Shown here piece after piece: positions 33,840-45,459 of a stretch of DNA of 64,000 nt. The translations under genes and the position numbers were made by a program. The notes beneath the pieces are model-generated. The model did not search any database. It saw only the letters and a program-made list of their open reading frames with translations, and was not told the DNA's origin. Origin of the DNA: Voacanga thouarsii (taxonomy: Eukaryota > Streptophyta > Magnoliopsida > Gentianales > Apocynaceae); NCBI GenBank assembly GCA_026120185.1, contig JANUWF010001659.1, positions 2,604,001-2,668,000 of the forward strand, read 5' to 3'. Positions within the stretch are counted from its first letter, which is position 1; each line of letters opens with the position of its first letter.

Positions 33840-35100
33840 TGGCCATTTTGACTTTCCGACTCAAGGCATCAGCAATAACGTTGGCCTTCCCGGGATGGTA
33901 GTTGATGGGGCAATGATATTCTTCCAAAAATTCCATCTACCTTCGTTGCCTCAAATTCAAGTCCTTCTAGGTGAAGATGTACTTTAGGCTCTTGTGATCC
34001 ATAAACACTTCGTATTTAGCTCCATATAAGTAGTGTCGCTATTTCTTTAAAGTAAATACAATAGCAGCTAGCTCTAAATCATGTGTGGGATAATTGACTT
34101 TATGAGGCTTCAACTTCTGTGAAGTATAGGTGATTACCTTCCTATCTTGCATCAACACTGCTCTCAAACCTTCCTTCAAAGCATCAGTATACAGTGCGTA
34201 AGGCTTATCCTCCTCTGGCAAACTCAACACAGGTGCTGTCATTAGCCTCCACTTCAGCTCTTGGAAACTCTTTTCGCATTTCTCATTCCAGAGAAAGGAT
34301 ATGTCTTTTCTCAGCAGCTAGGTCATAGGCGACGCTAGCATTGAAAATCTCTTAATAAACCTCCTATAGTAGCTGACCAATCCCAAGACGCTTCGAATCT
34401 CTGTGATGTTCTCTGGTTACTTCCAATCCGAAAGTGCTTCAATTTTTGTTGGGTCCACCTTGATTCCATCCTTGGTTACCACATGGCCAAGAAATGCTAT
34501 ACTAACCAGCCAAAACTCGTATTTGCTAAATTTGGCGTAAAGCTTGTGCTCCTTTAGCTTTTCCAATACTAGCTTCAAATGTTCTGCATGATCCTTCGGG
34601 CTCTTGGAGTATATGAGTATGTTATCGATGAAGACCACCATAAACTTGTCCAAGTAAGGTTGGAAAACTCGATGCACCTAATCTATAAGTACCGCTAGTT
34701 CATTGGTTACTCCAAAAGGCATCACCATAAACTCATAGTAACCATATCTTATGTTGAAGGCCGTCTTAGGAATAGCCTTCTCTTTTATCCTCACTTGATA
34801 GTATCATTGCCTCAAATCCAGTTTGGAGTAGCAATTGGACCTTTGCAACTGGCCGAACAGCTCGTCAATTAACGGTAGATGATACTTATTCTTGATGGTC
34901 AGGTTGTTTAAGCCCCGGTAGTTGATACACAGCCTTAGGGTTCCATCATTCTTCTTCACAAATATCATTGGTGCTCCCCAGGGTGATGTGCCAGGTCTGA
35001 TGTAAACTTGCCTCACCAACTCCTCTAGCTGCTCTTTCAATTCTTTTAGCTCTGCCGGTGCCATCCGATATGGAGTTCGGGATACCGGTTCTGTTCCCAA
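33840..35100 (-). pseudogene. Reverse transcriptase and RNase H
   Basis: RT copies element RNA into DNA; RNase H removes the RNA strand. Minus-strand motifs: [86 protein letters not shown], then FIDNILIYS (34606-34632). The catalytic box is FIDN where FIDD or YVDD is required, so a metal-binding Asp is lost. RNase [44 protein letters not shown] and the end HPGKANVIADALSRK (about 33853-33900). Four or more in-frame stops. The sequence is Tekay/Del-like by these motifs. Confidence 0.88.
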
Positions 35101-35127
35101 AACTAGATCAATAGTGAACTCAACTTC

Positions 35128-35700
35128 TCAATTGGGAGGTAGAGAAGTGTGTTCTGCAAGAAACACATCGGAAAAATCTTTTACCATCTCAGTATCTTCG
35201 AGGGTGCACTGATCCTTCGACTTATTTATCATATAGGCCAAATATCCTTGATATCCTTGCTTCAACAACTTCCGAGCTTTTGCTCCAGCTATCAAAAACT
35301 TCAACTCTTTTACTCTCTTGCCATTGAACTCTAACATATCGCATCCTGGTCTAAGGAACTGAACTGACTTATTCTTACAGTCTACTTTAGCCCCATGCTT
35401 AGCTAGCCAATCCATACCCAGTATCAAGTCATAGTCATCAATAGCTAAGACTATCAAATCTCCCTCCAACTTTCTCTCCCCACTTCAATTTTACGATTCC
35501 GTACATACCGATCCGCTTGCACCATTTTCCCCAAAGGCGTACTCACTAACAAAGTAAAAGGTAGTTCTACTCCATCTCAACCCAAATAATATGCACAATT
35601 CTTGTTTAAATAGAAATGGGTAGATCTAGGGTCTATCAATGCATTAATGGAATGACTTTGGATAGTAAACATATCTTCCACCACCATTGCCTCTGCCCCA
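35128..35700 (-). pseudogene. Aspartic protease and downstream linker
   Basis: Minus-strand ALIDPRSTHFYLNKN is the protease active-site segment, in which the usual DTGSTH is DPRSTH: the Asp is kept but Thr-Gly is lost. It continues through a frameshift to LIVLAIDDYDLILGMDWLAKHGAKVDC (the conserved ILGMDWL flap region) and to KDFSDVFLAEHTSLPPN just before RT. Cleaves Gag-Pol in active elements. Confidence 0.82.
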
Positions 35701-36861
35701 ACCTTCTCCCAGTTAAGAATGAAAACTTTTGCTTCCACTTGTGGCTTTCGTGTTCCACTTCCGGAAGCTCTCGTAGCATTGGCTCGATTGGCTCCCACGA
35801 TTTGAGTCAGGTTTCCCTGTCCGACTCGGAGAAGTTTAGGGCAGGCATTTCGCAGATGATTCGGGTCTCCGCAGTGGTAGCATTTTTGCTCAACTCCTCT
35901 GGACTAACAATTTTTTCTCCATATGGCCCCTTTTCCCATAGTGTCGTCATAATAGAAGATTCTGCGTAGGACCAATTGGTGCTGTTCGTGTTTGCTTTTC
36001 TTGGTTCTGTCACTGTTGGTTGGCAGGGCGCTTGTTGGGTTGCTGCCTCTGGAAAGGTCTCAGCGGTTGTCTTAGTGGTAGGAAAGGTCTTGGTACCATC
36101 CTGTTGCGATCCTCGTTCTCAATTCAGGTTGCTGCATCCAAGGCCCTTGAATAGGTCGTTGGTGGAGAAGGTGTTAACACCCTTGTTAACTCCTAACTTA
36201 ACCCCTTGACAAATTGCCTTGTTCTATTCTGCTCGGTATCCACCAGCCTTTTGCGGTATTTCGATAACCAAGTGAAACATGCCACATACTGTGCCATAGT
36301 CATACCTCCCTGCTTCAGATTCTAGAACTCGTCTTCCCTTTTCTCTACTATCCACTGAGAGATATATTCAACTCTGAATGCCTCCATGAATTTAGCCCAT
36401 GTCCAGTCCTGATCGACCATCTCCCAGTCATCTTGGACTCATTGCCACCATGCCCGAGCTGGCTCCTCAATCAGAATGCAGCAAACTTCACCGTTTGCTT
36501 CTCAGTGTAATGAAGCATAGCAAAGATGTCCTCTATCTGTTCCACCCATTGTTATGCTTTTTTTATCCTGGTTGGCCTATCCCAAGAAGATAGGAGGTTG
36601 AAATTTCAGGAACCTCTCCAAGGTTTTGTCTTTCCCATTTGGATTTCTCCGCTCAGTCAAAGTTTGTAGAATCTCGGTCATTTTGTGGAATGCTTATCCC
36701 ATCGTCACGCTGACAGGTTCTTTCGACCCCGTTTCCAATTTCGATTCGTTCTCATCCCCCCGGTTAGGTGATGTCATTTGAGTTGTCTCAAATTCTGGCG
36801 TCAAGGGCTCAGCTTTAGGAATCCTTCTTCTGGATGTGGCTGCACGATGCTTGGGTGCCAT
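35700..36861 (-). pseudogene. Tekay-type gag with CCHC zinc knuckle
   Basis: ATG at 36861 (MAPKHRAATSRRRIPKAEPLTPEF). Gag core motifs: LERFLKFQPPIFLG, EPARAWWQ, WAKFMEAFRVEYISQWIVEKREDEF, MTMAQYVACFTWLSKYRKRLVDTE. The nucleocapsid knuckle CYHCGDPNHLRNAC (35841-35882) has all four ligands. Several stops and frameshifts lie between. Antisense plus-strand frames here (for example 35616-35969) are shadows. Confidence 0.82.
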
Positions 36862-37276
36862 TCTAAACCATGCCCCAGATAATGAGTTTATGCATTAAAG
36901 TTTAAAGCATTTAAATCGAGCATGCATTCACATTTAGGTTTAAGTAAAAGAAAATAAAATGTAAATTTTTGTATAAAGAATTGCATATGGATTTTTCTCA
37001 AGATTTAGAGTACTCCAGGTACTCTTATTTGCACAAATTTTGAAATAAAGCAATAAACATGAATGGACTCCTTAGCAAAGGAGCTTATTGGAAGTGGTAA
37101 ATAAAACGTCCTATGCATAGCAAAACTTAGCCTCTCTAATCCTCATTAGAGTCTTCAAAGTCAGCATCATACAACCATCCCCTAGAATTCCTAGAAAAGT
37201 TTATCCCAGCCCCATTCACAAACCCATAGTCTATTGGCTCCTTCCCGGGTCTCTTAGAACTCTCCCCAATTTCAAC
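36862..37276 (-). other. Leader between the small ORF and gag, no gene seen
   Basis: AT-rich part of the 5' leader of the Tekay-type element with no recognised protein or RNA feature. Confidence 0.5.
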
Positions 37277-37615
37277 CTAATTGGGTGGGGGTACAAAGGA
37301 GGGTATAGGTGGAGATTCATAGTCTATCTCTCCTGGGTCATCACTATCAGCAGTCAAATCAATTACGGGATTAGGAGGGAGTGTGATATATTCCATGTCA
37401 ATCACTTCATCTTCACTATCAATAACCAAATCTATTACAGGTATTGGGGGTGGCTCAATAATTTGAACCTTATCATCACTACTCTCATCCAAGGGTATGA
37501 TTGGTTGAGGTGCGGGCTGCGGTGTAAGTTGAGGCACTGGTAAATCTTCCGAGTGGATAGGGATGGGAAGATGCCATTGTTGCCTTTTCCTCGTAGTTCT
37601 AATCATTCTAACCAT
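37277..37615 (-). CDS. Small leader ORF with three SUMO-interaction-like motifs
   Basis: Uninterrupted frame of 112 codons from the ATG at 37615, between the PBS and gag. The frame stays open 10 codons further upstream without an ATG. The N-terminus is basic (MVRMIRTTRKRQQ), the rest Pro- and acid-rich. Three spaced repeats have a hydrophobic core followed by Ser and acids: PIIPLDESSDD, PVIDLVIDSEDE and PVIDLTADSDD (about 37337-37504). The pattern V-I-D-L then an acidic-Ser stretch is that of SUMO-interacting motifs in PIAS and RNF4-type proteins. This is known biology of the motif; its use here is inference. No domain was recognised. It is intact although gag and pol of the same copy hold many stops. 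Confidence 0.55.
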   Translation of the reverse strand: MVRMIRTTRKRQQWHLPIPIHSEDLPVPQLTPQPAPQPIIPLDESSDDKVQIIEPPPIPVIDLVIDSEDEVIDMEYITLPPNPVIDLTADSDDPGEIDYESPPIPSFVPPPN

Positions 37616-37700
37616 CCTACAGTATAAACAAGCTAGGTGAGTCAAAAGATTTAACCTTAATAAAACAAAGCATATACTATCAATAATTGCCTAAACCTAG

Positions 37701-37712
37701 GCTCTGATACCA
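37701..37712 (-). promoter_or_regulatory. Primer binding site, tRNA-iMet type
   Basis: In sense TGGTATCAGAGC, two bases after the end of the 5' LTR (GGGGTGTTACA). Complementary to the 3' end of plant initiator tRNA-Met, the usual primer for such elements. Confidence 0.9.
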
Positions 37713-39349
37713 TTTGTAACACCCCACTACCTAGGCCCATTAGAGCCAGGGATGTCGCCCTATCCACAAGACAAGGGGTCTTTATAACTAGGTCACATGA
37801 AATAAAATAAAAGAAATACTTCAAAATCAAACTTATTACAACCTAACAATATATGAACAAATTCAAAAAAATAATTGTCTACTACAATCTCCCAAAAGCA
37901 ATACATAAGCAAATTAACAGAGAGTCTTCAAAATCATAGGCAACAATCTAGCTAATGACCTTAACAATAGGATTGACTTGAAAACATGATATAAAAGGTG
38001 GTGAGATAAAAATCTCAATAAGCCCGTGTGTGCTTTGAGTGTTTTAGGTAAAACAGTTCATGTATGCAAGTTGTAAAAGTTTCATAAGAGAAAGTGCTGG
38101 CAAGCATTAAATAAATGTCGTAAATAAAGAGTGGCATTTTGCTTTATCAAAACATACATGTGCACAACAAATACAACTACCCAAAGAGGTAGCTATGGCA
38201 CCACACGTTGGGCACCTTGACAATATAATGGTCAGAACTCCACACGTTGAGCATACTGACAAAAGGTAGGTGTACGGCCTACTGGGTGAGATACTCCTCC
38301 ATCTCTACACCCCAAACTTACCGGTTGTCTACTCTGAAAATACACAGTCCACTTGACTAAACTTGCTAACTCGGACCCGTATGACCTACCGGACTGGCAT
38401 CCTATCCGGGAAGGACTCACCCCTCAGAGGTGGCCACCTACTGAGAGACTTATCCTAACCCTTCAAAGACTAGTCCTAGTAGTCTACCCTTATTGAATAC
38501 TCAACGTTGCTTGTCCCACTTGGGAGAAAATTGGTCATACAATGTTTTATTTGGAATTAGCAATTAAGGTTTTTAAAATTCTTGTCAAAGTTGGGTTTTA
38601 GAAAGAGTTTAGTATTTTGTGTAAAGCAACTTGTTTAATTTCAAATAGTTCACTTGACTGAAATGAAAAGGGAAAATCTGTCCTTAATTGCCGTTACAAA
38701 ACGAATGTTCATACACATTGAATTTAGCTTGCCACAATAATTTTGGTCTTCAAATGGCTCCATGCAGGAGCTTACCTAATCCTTTGCTCTGATGGGATTC
38801 AAAGATCTTCCAAGGTCAACCTAACCCTGCCTGGGGTAAACACAAAGCATAAGATAACATTCGGATTATATCTGCCTTACATAAATAATTTCTACTTCAA
38901 CTAGTTACAACCATGACTAATCATGACCATGATGTCCTAAGAGTTAATGCTAGTTGATAAAGTATTTTATAAAATAAATCTAATTTAATAAGTTAAAATA
39001 ACTAGGGGTTCTAACATAATTACTAATAAGTTATAGTTTCAAATAATAAATTTTGAGTATTATTGTTAATAAATAACCTAGTGTTAAATATTGAATAATA
39101 CTAAGTCCAAAATAATATTGGTAAATGGTAATATTTAAATAGTATTATTATAACTAAATTAATAAATTACGCTTAATTTTTAATTAATACTTAATAGATA
39201 ATAAATAATCAGTAAAAAATAATAAAATTAATAATAAATGAATAAATTTTAATTAATAAATAACAAATAAATTTTAATATAAATAATATTTATGGATATA
39301 GCTAAAAGTTTTAACTATGGTTTACAAGGTTATTAATTAATTCTAATAT

Positions 39350-39387
<38 letters not shown>

Positions 39388-41610
39388 AAAGATTTTATTT
39401 ATTATTATATATATATATATTTTTAATAAAAGATATTATTTGTTTGACTAATGAAATATTAATATTTTATTGAATATTCTATTCCAAACCTTTCTAGTAA
39501 TTTTGAATTCAATAGAGAAAAATATAGTAGTAAAAATAATAAAATTTGTTAATGAAAATAACCTAGGATTAACAAGAAAATAATCTTTCACCATGATTTT
39601 CCTATTGCTAGACAAGATTCACGAACACATTCCCAAACATCAACTAATAGGCTAACCCATTCATGAATATATGCTTGAATTAACACATACAATCACAAGG
39701 CTAATTTCCTACTAGGCATATTCATCATTCAGGGCTTCAATAGAAGTGAGAACATAAAAGCCTAATCTCCTTTGGTGTCATAACATCTAACATTCTTTAA
39801 ATATTCATAAATCTCATTAAACATGATGAACATATATTGATTCAAACGAAAAATCCATACAGCTTAATCACATATATCAATCCTCATGACCTAATTCCAT
39901 CCTCTTTATCCACATACATATACTGAATCCCCCATTCATATTCAATCTTCCTATAAACATCTAAGAGACTTGAATTTAGAAATTAAAAGGAGGATTTAAG
40001 AATAAATACTTGATAGATGATCACTTGATGAAGACTAAAGAAGGTCCACGCGATTGACAGTCTTGTGATGTTCGAAAAATAACCATGATTGGGCAACATC
40101 ATTTTGGCTGAGAGAGAGAGAGAGAGAGAGAGCATTAGAATGGTATATAAAAAATTGAATAGAAGGGGAAGAACAAAAAGGTTGTTCTTGTTTTACCTTT
40201 TTTATGTTCTTGAGACCATCAAGAAAAAGCTAATTTTGATCCGTTCGAAAATTCACTTTTGTGTTATAAAGACCAGAAATGAAGTCTAGGGATTAAGTAG
40301 GAGTGATCTGGAGTGTTTGAGAGTGATTGGAGGTGTTTAGGATAGGTTTAGACTTGAAGAGGTGTAGTGTGTGTTCTTGGGGTTCTTGGTGTTTTGAGAG
40401 AGTTTTGAGAGAAAATGCTTGCGAAATTCTGGAATGCTGTTGGCCGAATGGTCTAGAGCAATTAGGAGTTTCGGTCTTTAGCAAGATGGAGAGAGAGTGA
40501 TCAGATTTTTTTGAAATTCAAATGGAGAAAATTGAGGAGTTATTTGAGGGAGAAGATTAGCTAATGGTGATTGATCATGGGAGGTCTCTTTGCTCTTCAA
40601 TAGTGTTGGCTGAACAAGCTAGTCTTGCTGAAATAAATGAAGGCTGTTCAGGTTATATGGCTGGCCAAAATTCAGTCTAAAATGGCAGAGAAAATTCTGG
40701 TTTGTTTACTTGATACAAGAGTGTTTTAATGGAGCAAAATTCTAGAATTATTTTGAAGTTCAAATGAGTTTTGGATAGAGTGATCGTAAGAGCTTTTTGA
40801 GGTGTGATCATGGAGTCCAAGTACTCAAGGTAAGTGTGGAGGTCAATGATGTTCAGTCCATGGCTGAACAAGATCAAATTTTTAGAGGTTTGAAGGGTGT
40901 TTTTTAGTCTAGGCATAGAGTGACAGAACTGGAAATTTTCTAGTTTCAACTTGTTCAAGGGCTTCGAATTAATGATGACTTTTGGTGCAGGATTTTCTGC
41001 ATTTACTTGGCCCGATTTGCAGCTATTTTCTGGGGTGTTTGAAGGTCTTTCAAGGGCGATTTTCCTGCCTTCTTTTTGGAGAAAACAGAGGATGTTCTTG
41101 CTGAATTGATGACAAAAAGACAGCTTCAATTCCAGCTTCCTAAGTTGCAAATTGTATAGGAAAATTTTCTTGTTTTTGTGCAGTTTGAACAGTCCAAAAT
41201 TTGCACAGAATTTTCAGACTTCAAGTCACATGAAATGACCATTTTTCTGGCAGCAAATGGGTAGGGTTGTTGGTTGACTTTTTTGAAAGCTGTTATGCAA
41301 AAATTCTGGAAAATTTCCAGATTTTCCTTCACTAAAAATATGAACAAAATGAAGGTAGGATTGGAAGTTTAACCATGGTGATTTATTTCTCTTAGGAACC
41401 TATCCCAATTCCTTGCCTATTTTCGTTCATTCCCCTATTCCTTAAGACTGATTTTTTAAATTCAAGGCCAAAGAATTATCATAGAATTTTTAGAATTAAA
41501 AGAAGAGATTTAATGGATTTTGGATAATTTAAATTATGAAAAGGTTAGGACAAGGCTAGAGATAATGAAGGGACAAGAATTCCTCTAGAATTATTTTTAG
41601 GACATGATCA

Positions 41611-43637
41611 TGTTGGATTGTATGCCCTTTTAGACTAGGTTTCTGATGTAAAATCGAATATTTTTAATAAAAGAATTTATTTTCAGAAATTAGTTGTGAA
41701 TTTACTTTTTGTTTGTGTACAATTTTCGTTTGGAATAGACCCATTATGTTTAAATAAGTGATCCATGTGAATGGTGGTCTTTTCACAGTAAGGTATGGAT
41801 CACGGGTTATTTAACACATAAACATTTGTTCTTAACCTATTGATGAGACTGGAAATCTCATCATGTTTAGGTTATTATGTTATGAATTCCAAAGAGGGAA
41901 TGGCTTACCTTTAGCTAGTGAGTAGTTCACTCACTTCATGACATAAGCGTATTTCGAAAACGTTGGACAGGACCTGTAGTAGTGGTTTCTAAAAGTACTA
42001 TATGATAGAAACCTAGACTACTACCCCTACAGCGTGGACTAGTACTCTACGACTTGAGTATGAGTTGGTGGTCTGACGAGGCTGGAAGCATATGCTTTGA
42101 TATACTATAGTTGAGGTTCTATAGTAGAACCAATATACTTGTGTATTGGGTATATGTAACTAGTTAGTTATGACAGACTTGTACAAGATAGTTTCTACAC
42201 TATATCGCCCCTTGTGGTTGTTCGAATGGTCTAAAATGTCCAGGGCTGTGGGAAACATGACTTGGATTTTTGCTTTAGGGTTGGTCATTTGGAAAGCGGA
42301 AACACTCCAGGAAGTCATGGATCATCTAACTAGAAGCCTAAGGATAGTAGATGTCTTTTAGAGGGGTGTTAGTACACTTCTTCCTCTCTAAATGTACGGC
42401 GATGTGTAGAGGGGTATTTTAGTCATTTCACCTGTAGGTTGGAGACTTTGCTAATGCAGCATTGTCCTTGGGGTCAATATTTCCTTATGGTGATATTAGA
42501 AAATATTTAAAATGTAAAATACAGCTATTTATATAGCTGGGGCATTTTGGTCATTTTAGCAGCCAAGACGATGTGTTTTTTTTGTCATTGGAATAGCCCG
42601 TAAGTCCTAATTAATTTTGGGTTGAGGAATTGGTCTCAGTTCAAGAGGATTTTATTTTATTTGATTTTATTCAGAATGTCTAATTTATTATTAGACTGGA
42701 ATAAAATAAATAAATAAAATAAAATAAAATTAGGAGTTGAGAGAAATTAATTTTCTGATTTATTTGGTTAATTAATTATTCAAGGCCTAGGCTAGTTTGA
42801 ATAATTAGGAAATTAACCTGGGCTTAAACCAAGGGGAAATAATTAAAGCTTAATTATTTATTGGGTTATTTATTTAAGCCCAAGATATAAATAATTAAAG
42901 ATTAATTATTTTGGTTCATTTGGGCTCATTAATTATTTATTGGGTTATTTCTATAAGCCCAGGAAATAAATAATTAATATTTATTATTTTGGGCCTTTTA
43001 GGTCCAAGAAAAATAATAAAATTATTTCGGCCTAATAGCTTGGACCGTAGGATTTTTCCCAGATATGGTTCAGAAGAGTTTAGAGTTTAGCCAAACTTAT
43101 TCTCAGGATAACATCCGGATGTTTGAAATTTGATATCCCAAGGATATGTTTATCAGATAATTAGAGACCTAGTTTTGGCTGACCAATAAAGAAGTCTCTG
43201 GTAAAAGAAAAAACCCTAATCTCCCTAACAACTAGAGGCTCTCACGCAGCTCTCTCTCTCTCACGTCTCCTCACCCCCTGTTTTCCTCTTTGGAGCTTTG
43301 CTAACCTATAGCAAGAGAACCAAGGAGACTTGAGACCATTCTTCTTCACTATTGTGTTCACTGACTAGAAGTTGGGTAGTGGCATATTCCGAGAGCTGAA
43401 AAGCTTGGTGTTCATGCAAACAAGGCGAACTAGGAGGCTAGTGGATTATCAACCGGAAGCTTCTTCAAGTGGGCAAGGTGAAGCGATTCCTGTCGTTCAA
43501 TCCACTCCTACTCAACCTAGTAGGTTTAAAGCGCGCAAAGGTATGATCTTTACGCTTCCGTGCGGCCTTTAAGGCTTGTGTTTTTTTTTCCCTGTTTTTC
43601 CCTATTGAAGCATGCTCCCCTATTTCTTTGCCCGTCA
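41611..43637 (+). mobile_element. Solo LTR, TGTTRG..TATGCCC family, TSD GATCA
   Basis: Starts TGTTGGATTGTATGCCC, ends TTTGCCCGTCA, 2027 bp, flanked by GATCA (41606-41610 and 43638-43642). The uninterrupted target is seen at about 51940-51970. No internal domain. It holds tandem hairpins at 42850-42977 and a CT-rich patch near 43250. The 66-codon frame at 43372-43572 shows no known family. Confidence 0.85.
42850..42977. repeat. Two tandem hairpins with identical arms
   Basis: TTAATTATTTAT and ATAAATAATTAA occur as a pair at 42850-42861/42887-42898 and again at 42929-42940/42966-42977. Each encloses TGGGTTA-like and TAAGCCCA-like inner arms. Both arms are perfect reverse complements and the two hairpins are 30 bases apart. 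Confidence 0.85.
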
Positions 43638-43760
43638 GATCATATGATCAAAACATTATCTTCATGTCTCCCTTAAGACAACATTCCTATCTTTAAGGAA
43701 TGTAAGGAAAACAAAAATTCAAAACATAGCCAAGAAAATCGTGAATGAAACTTAAGTGAT

Positions 43761-43816
43761 AGGATTTGAACTCATGACCTTTGAGATTAATTCACAAAGC
43801 TCTAACCACTAAACCA
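43761..43816 (-). other. tRNA-like A-box/B-box module in LTR U3
   Basis: Sense TGGTTTAGTGG (43806-43816) then GAGTTCAAATCCT (43761-43773). Confidence 0.6.
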
Positions 43817-44063
43817 CAACAACTCTTGTTCTTATTTTCTTACCTAAATATTCTTCTTTTCTAAACCTCAAGTCATCTTCCTATTTTGACCTCAAGCAAA
43901 GTTACCTTTTTACCCTTCCTCCCGAATAAGCATAAATATGCCATTTAACCTATAAGCCTTCGAAAACACATAAAATCATTCAAAAAGTATATTTTTATGC
44001 AGAATAACATGATATGCATCCCAAGCCCCTTACTCTTAGGTTGGCTTTAGGTGGGGTTTCACA

Positions 44064-44440
44064 TCCTTCTCTCCTTAGAAGAATTTCGTCCCGAAATTAG
44101 GCATACTTTTATCTTAGATCGGGATACTTCTACTTTACCCACTCTTCTATTTCCCATGTGGCATCTCGTGTGCCATGATGCTCCCACTGTACCTTTCCCA
44201 TTGGAATTTGATTGTTCCAAAGAGTCTTGATACTTCGGTCTAGAATTTTATGGGTTTCTCCACATAGCTCAGGTCGGGTTACAATACTAGCGGCTCATCA
44301 TTCAAAATATGTCCAAGGTCGGCATTGTACTTCTTCAACTGAGACACATGAAATCCGTCGTGTATCCCCGTCAACTCATTTGGCAAATCCAATCGATACG
44401 CCACTAGCCCAATTCTCTCCTTTATCAGAAACGGTCCCAA
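44064..44440 (-). pseudogene. Second integrase C-terminal fragment, joined to LTR sequence
   Basis: PPT-like block (44064-44080) and then, in minus-strand sense, the same segment as 30798-31085: GPFLIKERIGLVAYRLDLP, HDGFHVSQLKKYNADLGHILNDEP. It ends abruptly at about 44440, where GGTCCCAAAAC runs into LTR sequence (ACACGTGCATAACAAATAC). Everything upstream in sense (rest of pol, gag, PBS and the last several hundred bases of the next LTR) is missing. Confidence 0.8.
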
Positions 44441-45459
44441 AACGTACACGTGCATAACAAATACAACCACCCAAAGAGGTAGCCATGGCATCACTCGTTG
44501 GGCACCATAACAATATAACGGTCAGAACACCACACATTGAGTATATTGACAAAAGGTAGGTGTATAGCCTACTGGGTGAGATACTCCTCCATCTTTACAT
44601 CCTAAATTTACCCGTTGTCCACTCCGAAACCACACAGTTCACTTGACTGAACTTACTAGCTCGGACTGGTATGACTTACCGGACTGGTATCTTATCTGGG
44701 AAGGACTCATCCCTTAGAGGTGGCCACTTACTGAGAGACTTACCCTAACCCTTCAAAGACTAGTCCTAGTAGTCTACCCTTATTGAGTACTCAACGTTGC
44801 TTGTCCCACTTGTGAGAAAATTGATCATACAATGATTTACTTGGAAATAGAATTTAAGGCTTCTAAAATTCTTGCCAAAGTTGGGTTTTAGAAAGAGTTT
44901 AGCATTTTGTGTAAAACTGCTTATTTAATTTTCAAATGGTTTACATGACTGAAATAAAAAGGAAAACTATCCTTAATTGCCTTTACAAAACAAATGTTCA
45001 TACATATTGCGTTTGGCTTGTCATATTAATTTTGGTCTTCAAAAGACTCCATGCAGGAGCTTACCTGATCCTTTGCTCTGCTGGGATTCAAAGATCTTCT
45101 AAGGTCAACCTAACCCCGCCTGGGGTAAACACAAAGCATAAGATAACATTCAGACTATATCTGCCTTACATAAATAATTCCTAGTTCAACTAGTTACAAC
45201 CATGACTAACCATAACCATAATGTCCTAAGCTTTAATGCTAGTTGATAAAATATTTTATAAAATAAATATAGTTTGATAAGGTAAAATAACTAGGGGTTC
45301 CAAAATAAATACTAATAAGTTATAGTTTCAAATAATAAATTATGAATATTGCTACTAATAAATAAACTAATGTTAAATATTGAATAATACTAAGTCATAA
45401 ATAATATTGGTAAATGCTAATATTTAAATAGTATTAATATAAATAAATAAATTACACTT

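Larger units (their letters stand above)
27102..44063 (-). mobile_element. Near-complete Tekay/Del-like Ty3/gypsy chromovirus, minus strand
   Basis: In sense (right to left): 5' LTR 44063-37715, tRNA-iMet PBS 37712-37701, a small leader ORF (37615-37277), gag from 36861, protease, RT, RNase H, integrase with a chromodomain-like tail to about 30800, PPT 30722-30707, 3' LTR 30706-27102. Nested inside are solo LTRs at 31429-32976 (in integrase) and 41611-43637 (in the 5' LTR). gag and pol hold many stops and altered catalytic residues, so the copy is dead. The 5' LTR joins directly to another internal fragment at 44064, so no TSD can be shown for the pair. Confidence 0.85.
37715..44063 (-). repeat. 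5' LTR of the Tekay-type element, with nested solo LTR
   Basis: TGTAACACCCC at 37715 and GGGGTTTCACA ending at 44063. About 4.3 kb after subtracting the 41611-43637 insertion and one TSD copy. Contains the conserved core (CAACGTTGCTTGTCCCACTT region), an AT-rich block (38950-39480), a (GA)n run (40111-40133) and the tRNA-like module (43761-43816). The small frames on its sense strand (40293-40484, 40677-41150, 41126-41347) recur in the other LTR copies and look like noncoding LTR. Confidence 0.85.

Noticed and set aside
35616..35969. 117-codon plus-strand frame
   Set aside because: Antisense to Tekay gag and its zinc knuckle at 35841-35882; no independent protein features.
40677..41150. 157-codon minus-strand frame in an LTR
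   Set aside because: Lies in LTR sense sequence. Related but broken frames occur in the other LTR copies (29434-29715, 51342-51641), as expected of shared noncoding sequence.
43372..43572. 66-codon frame in the 41611-43637 solo LTR
   Set aside because: No recognised family; begins at GTG-like context inside LTR and has no counterpart in the related LTR at 3053.
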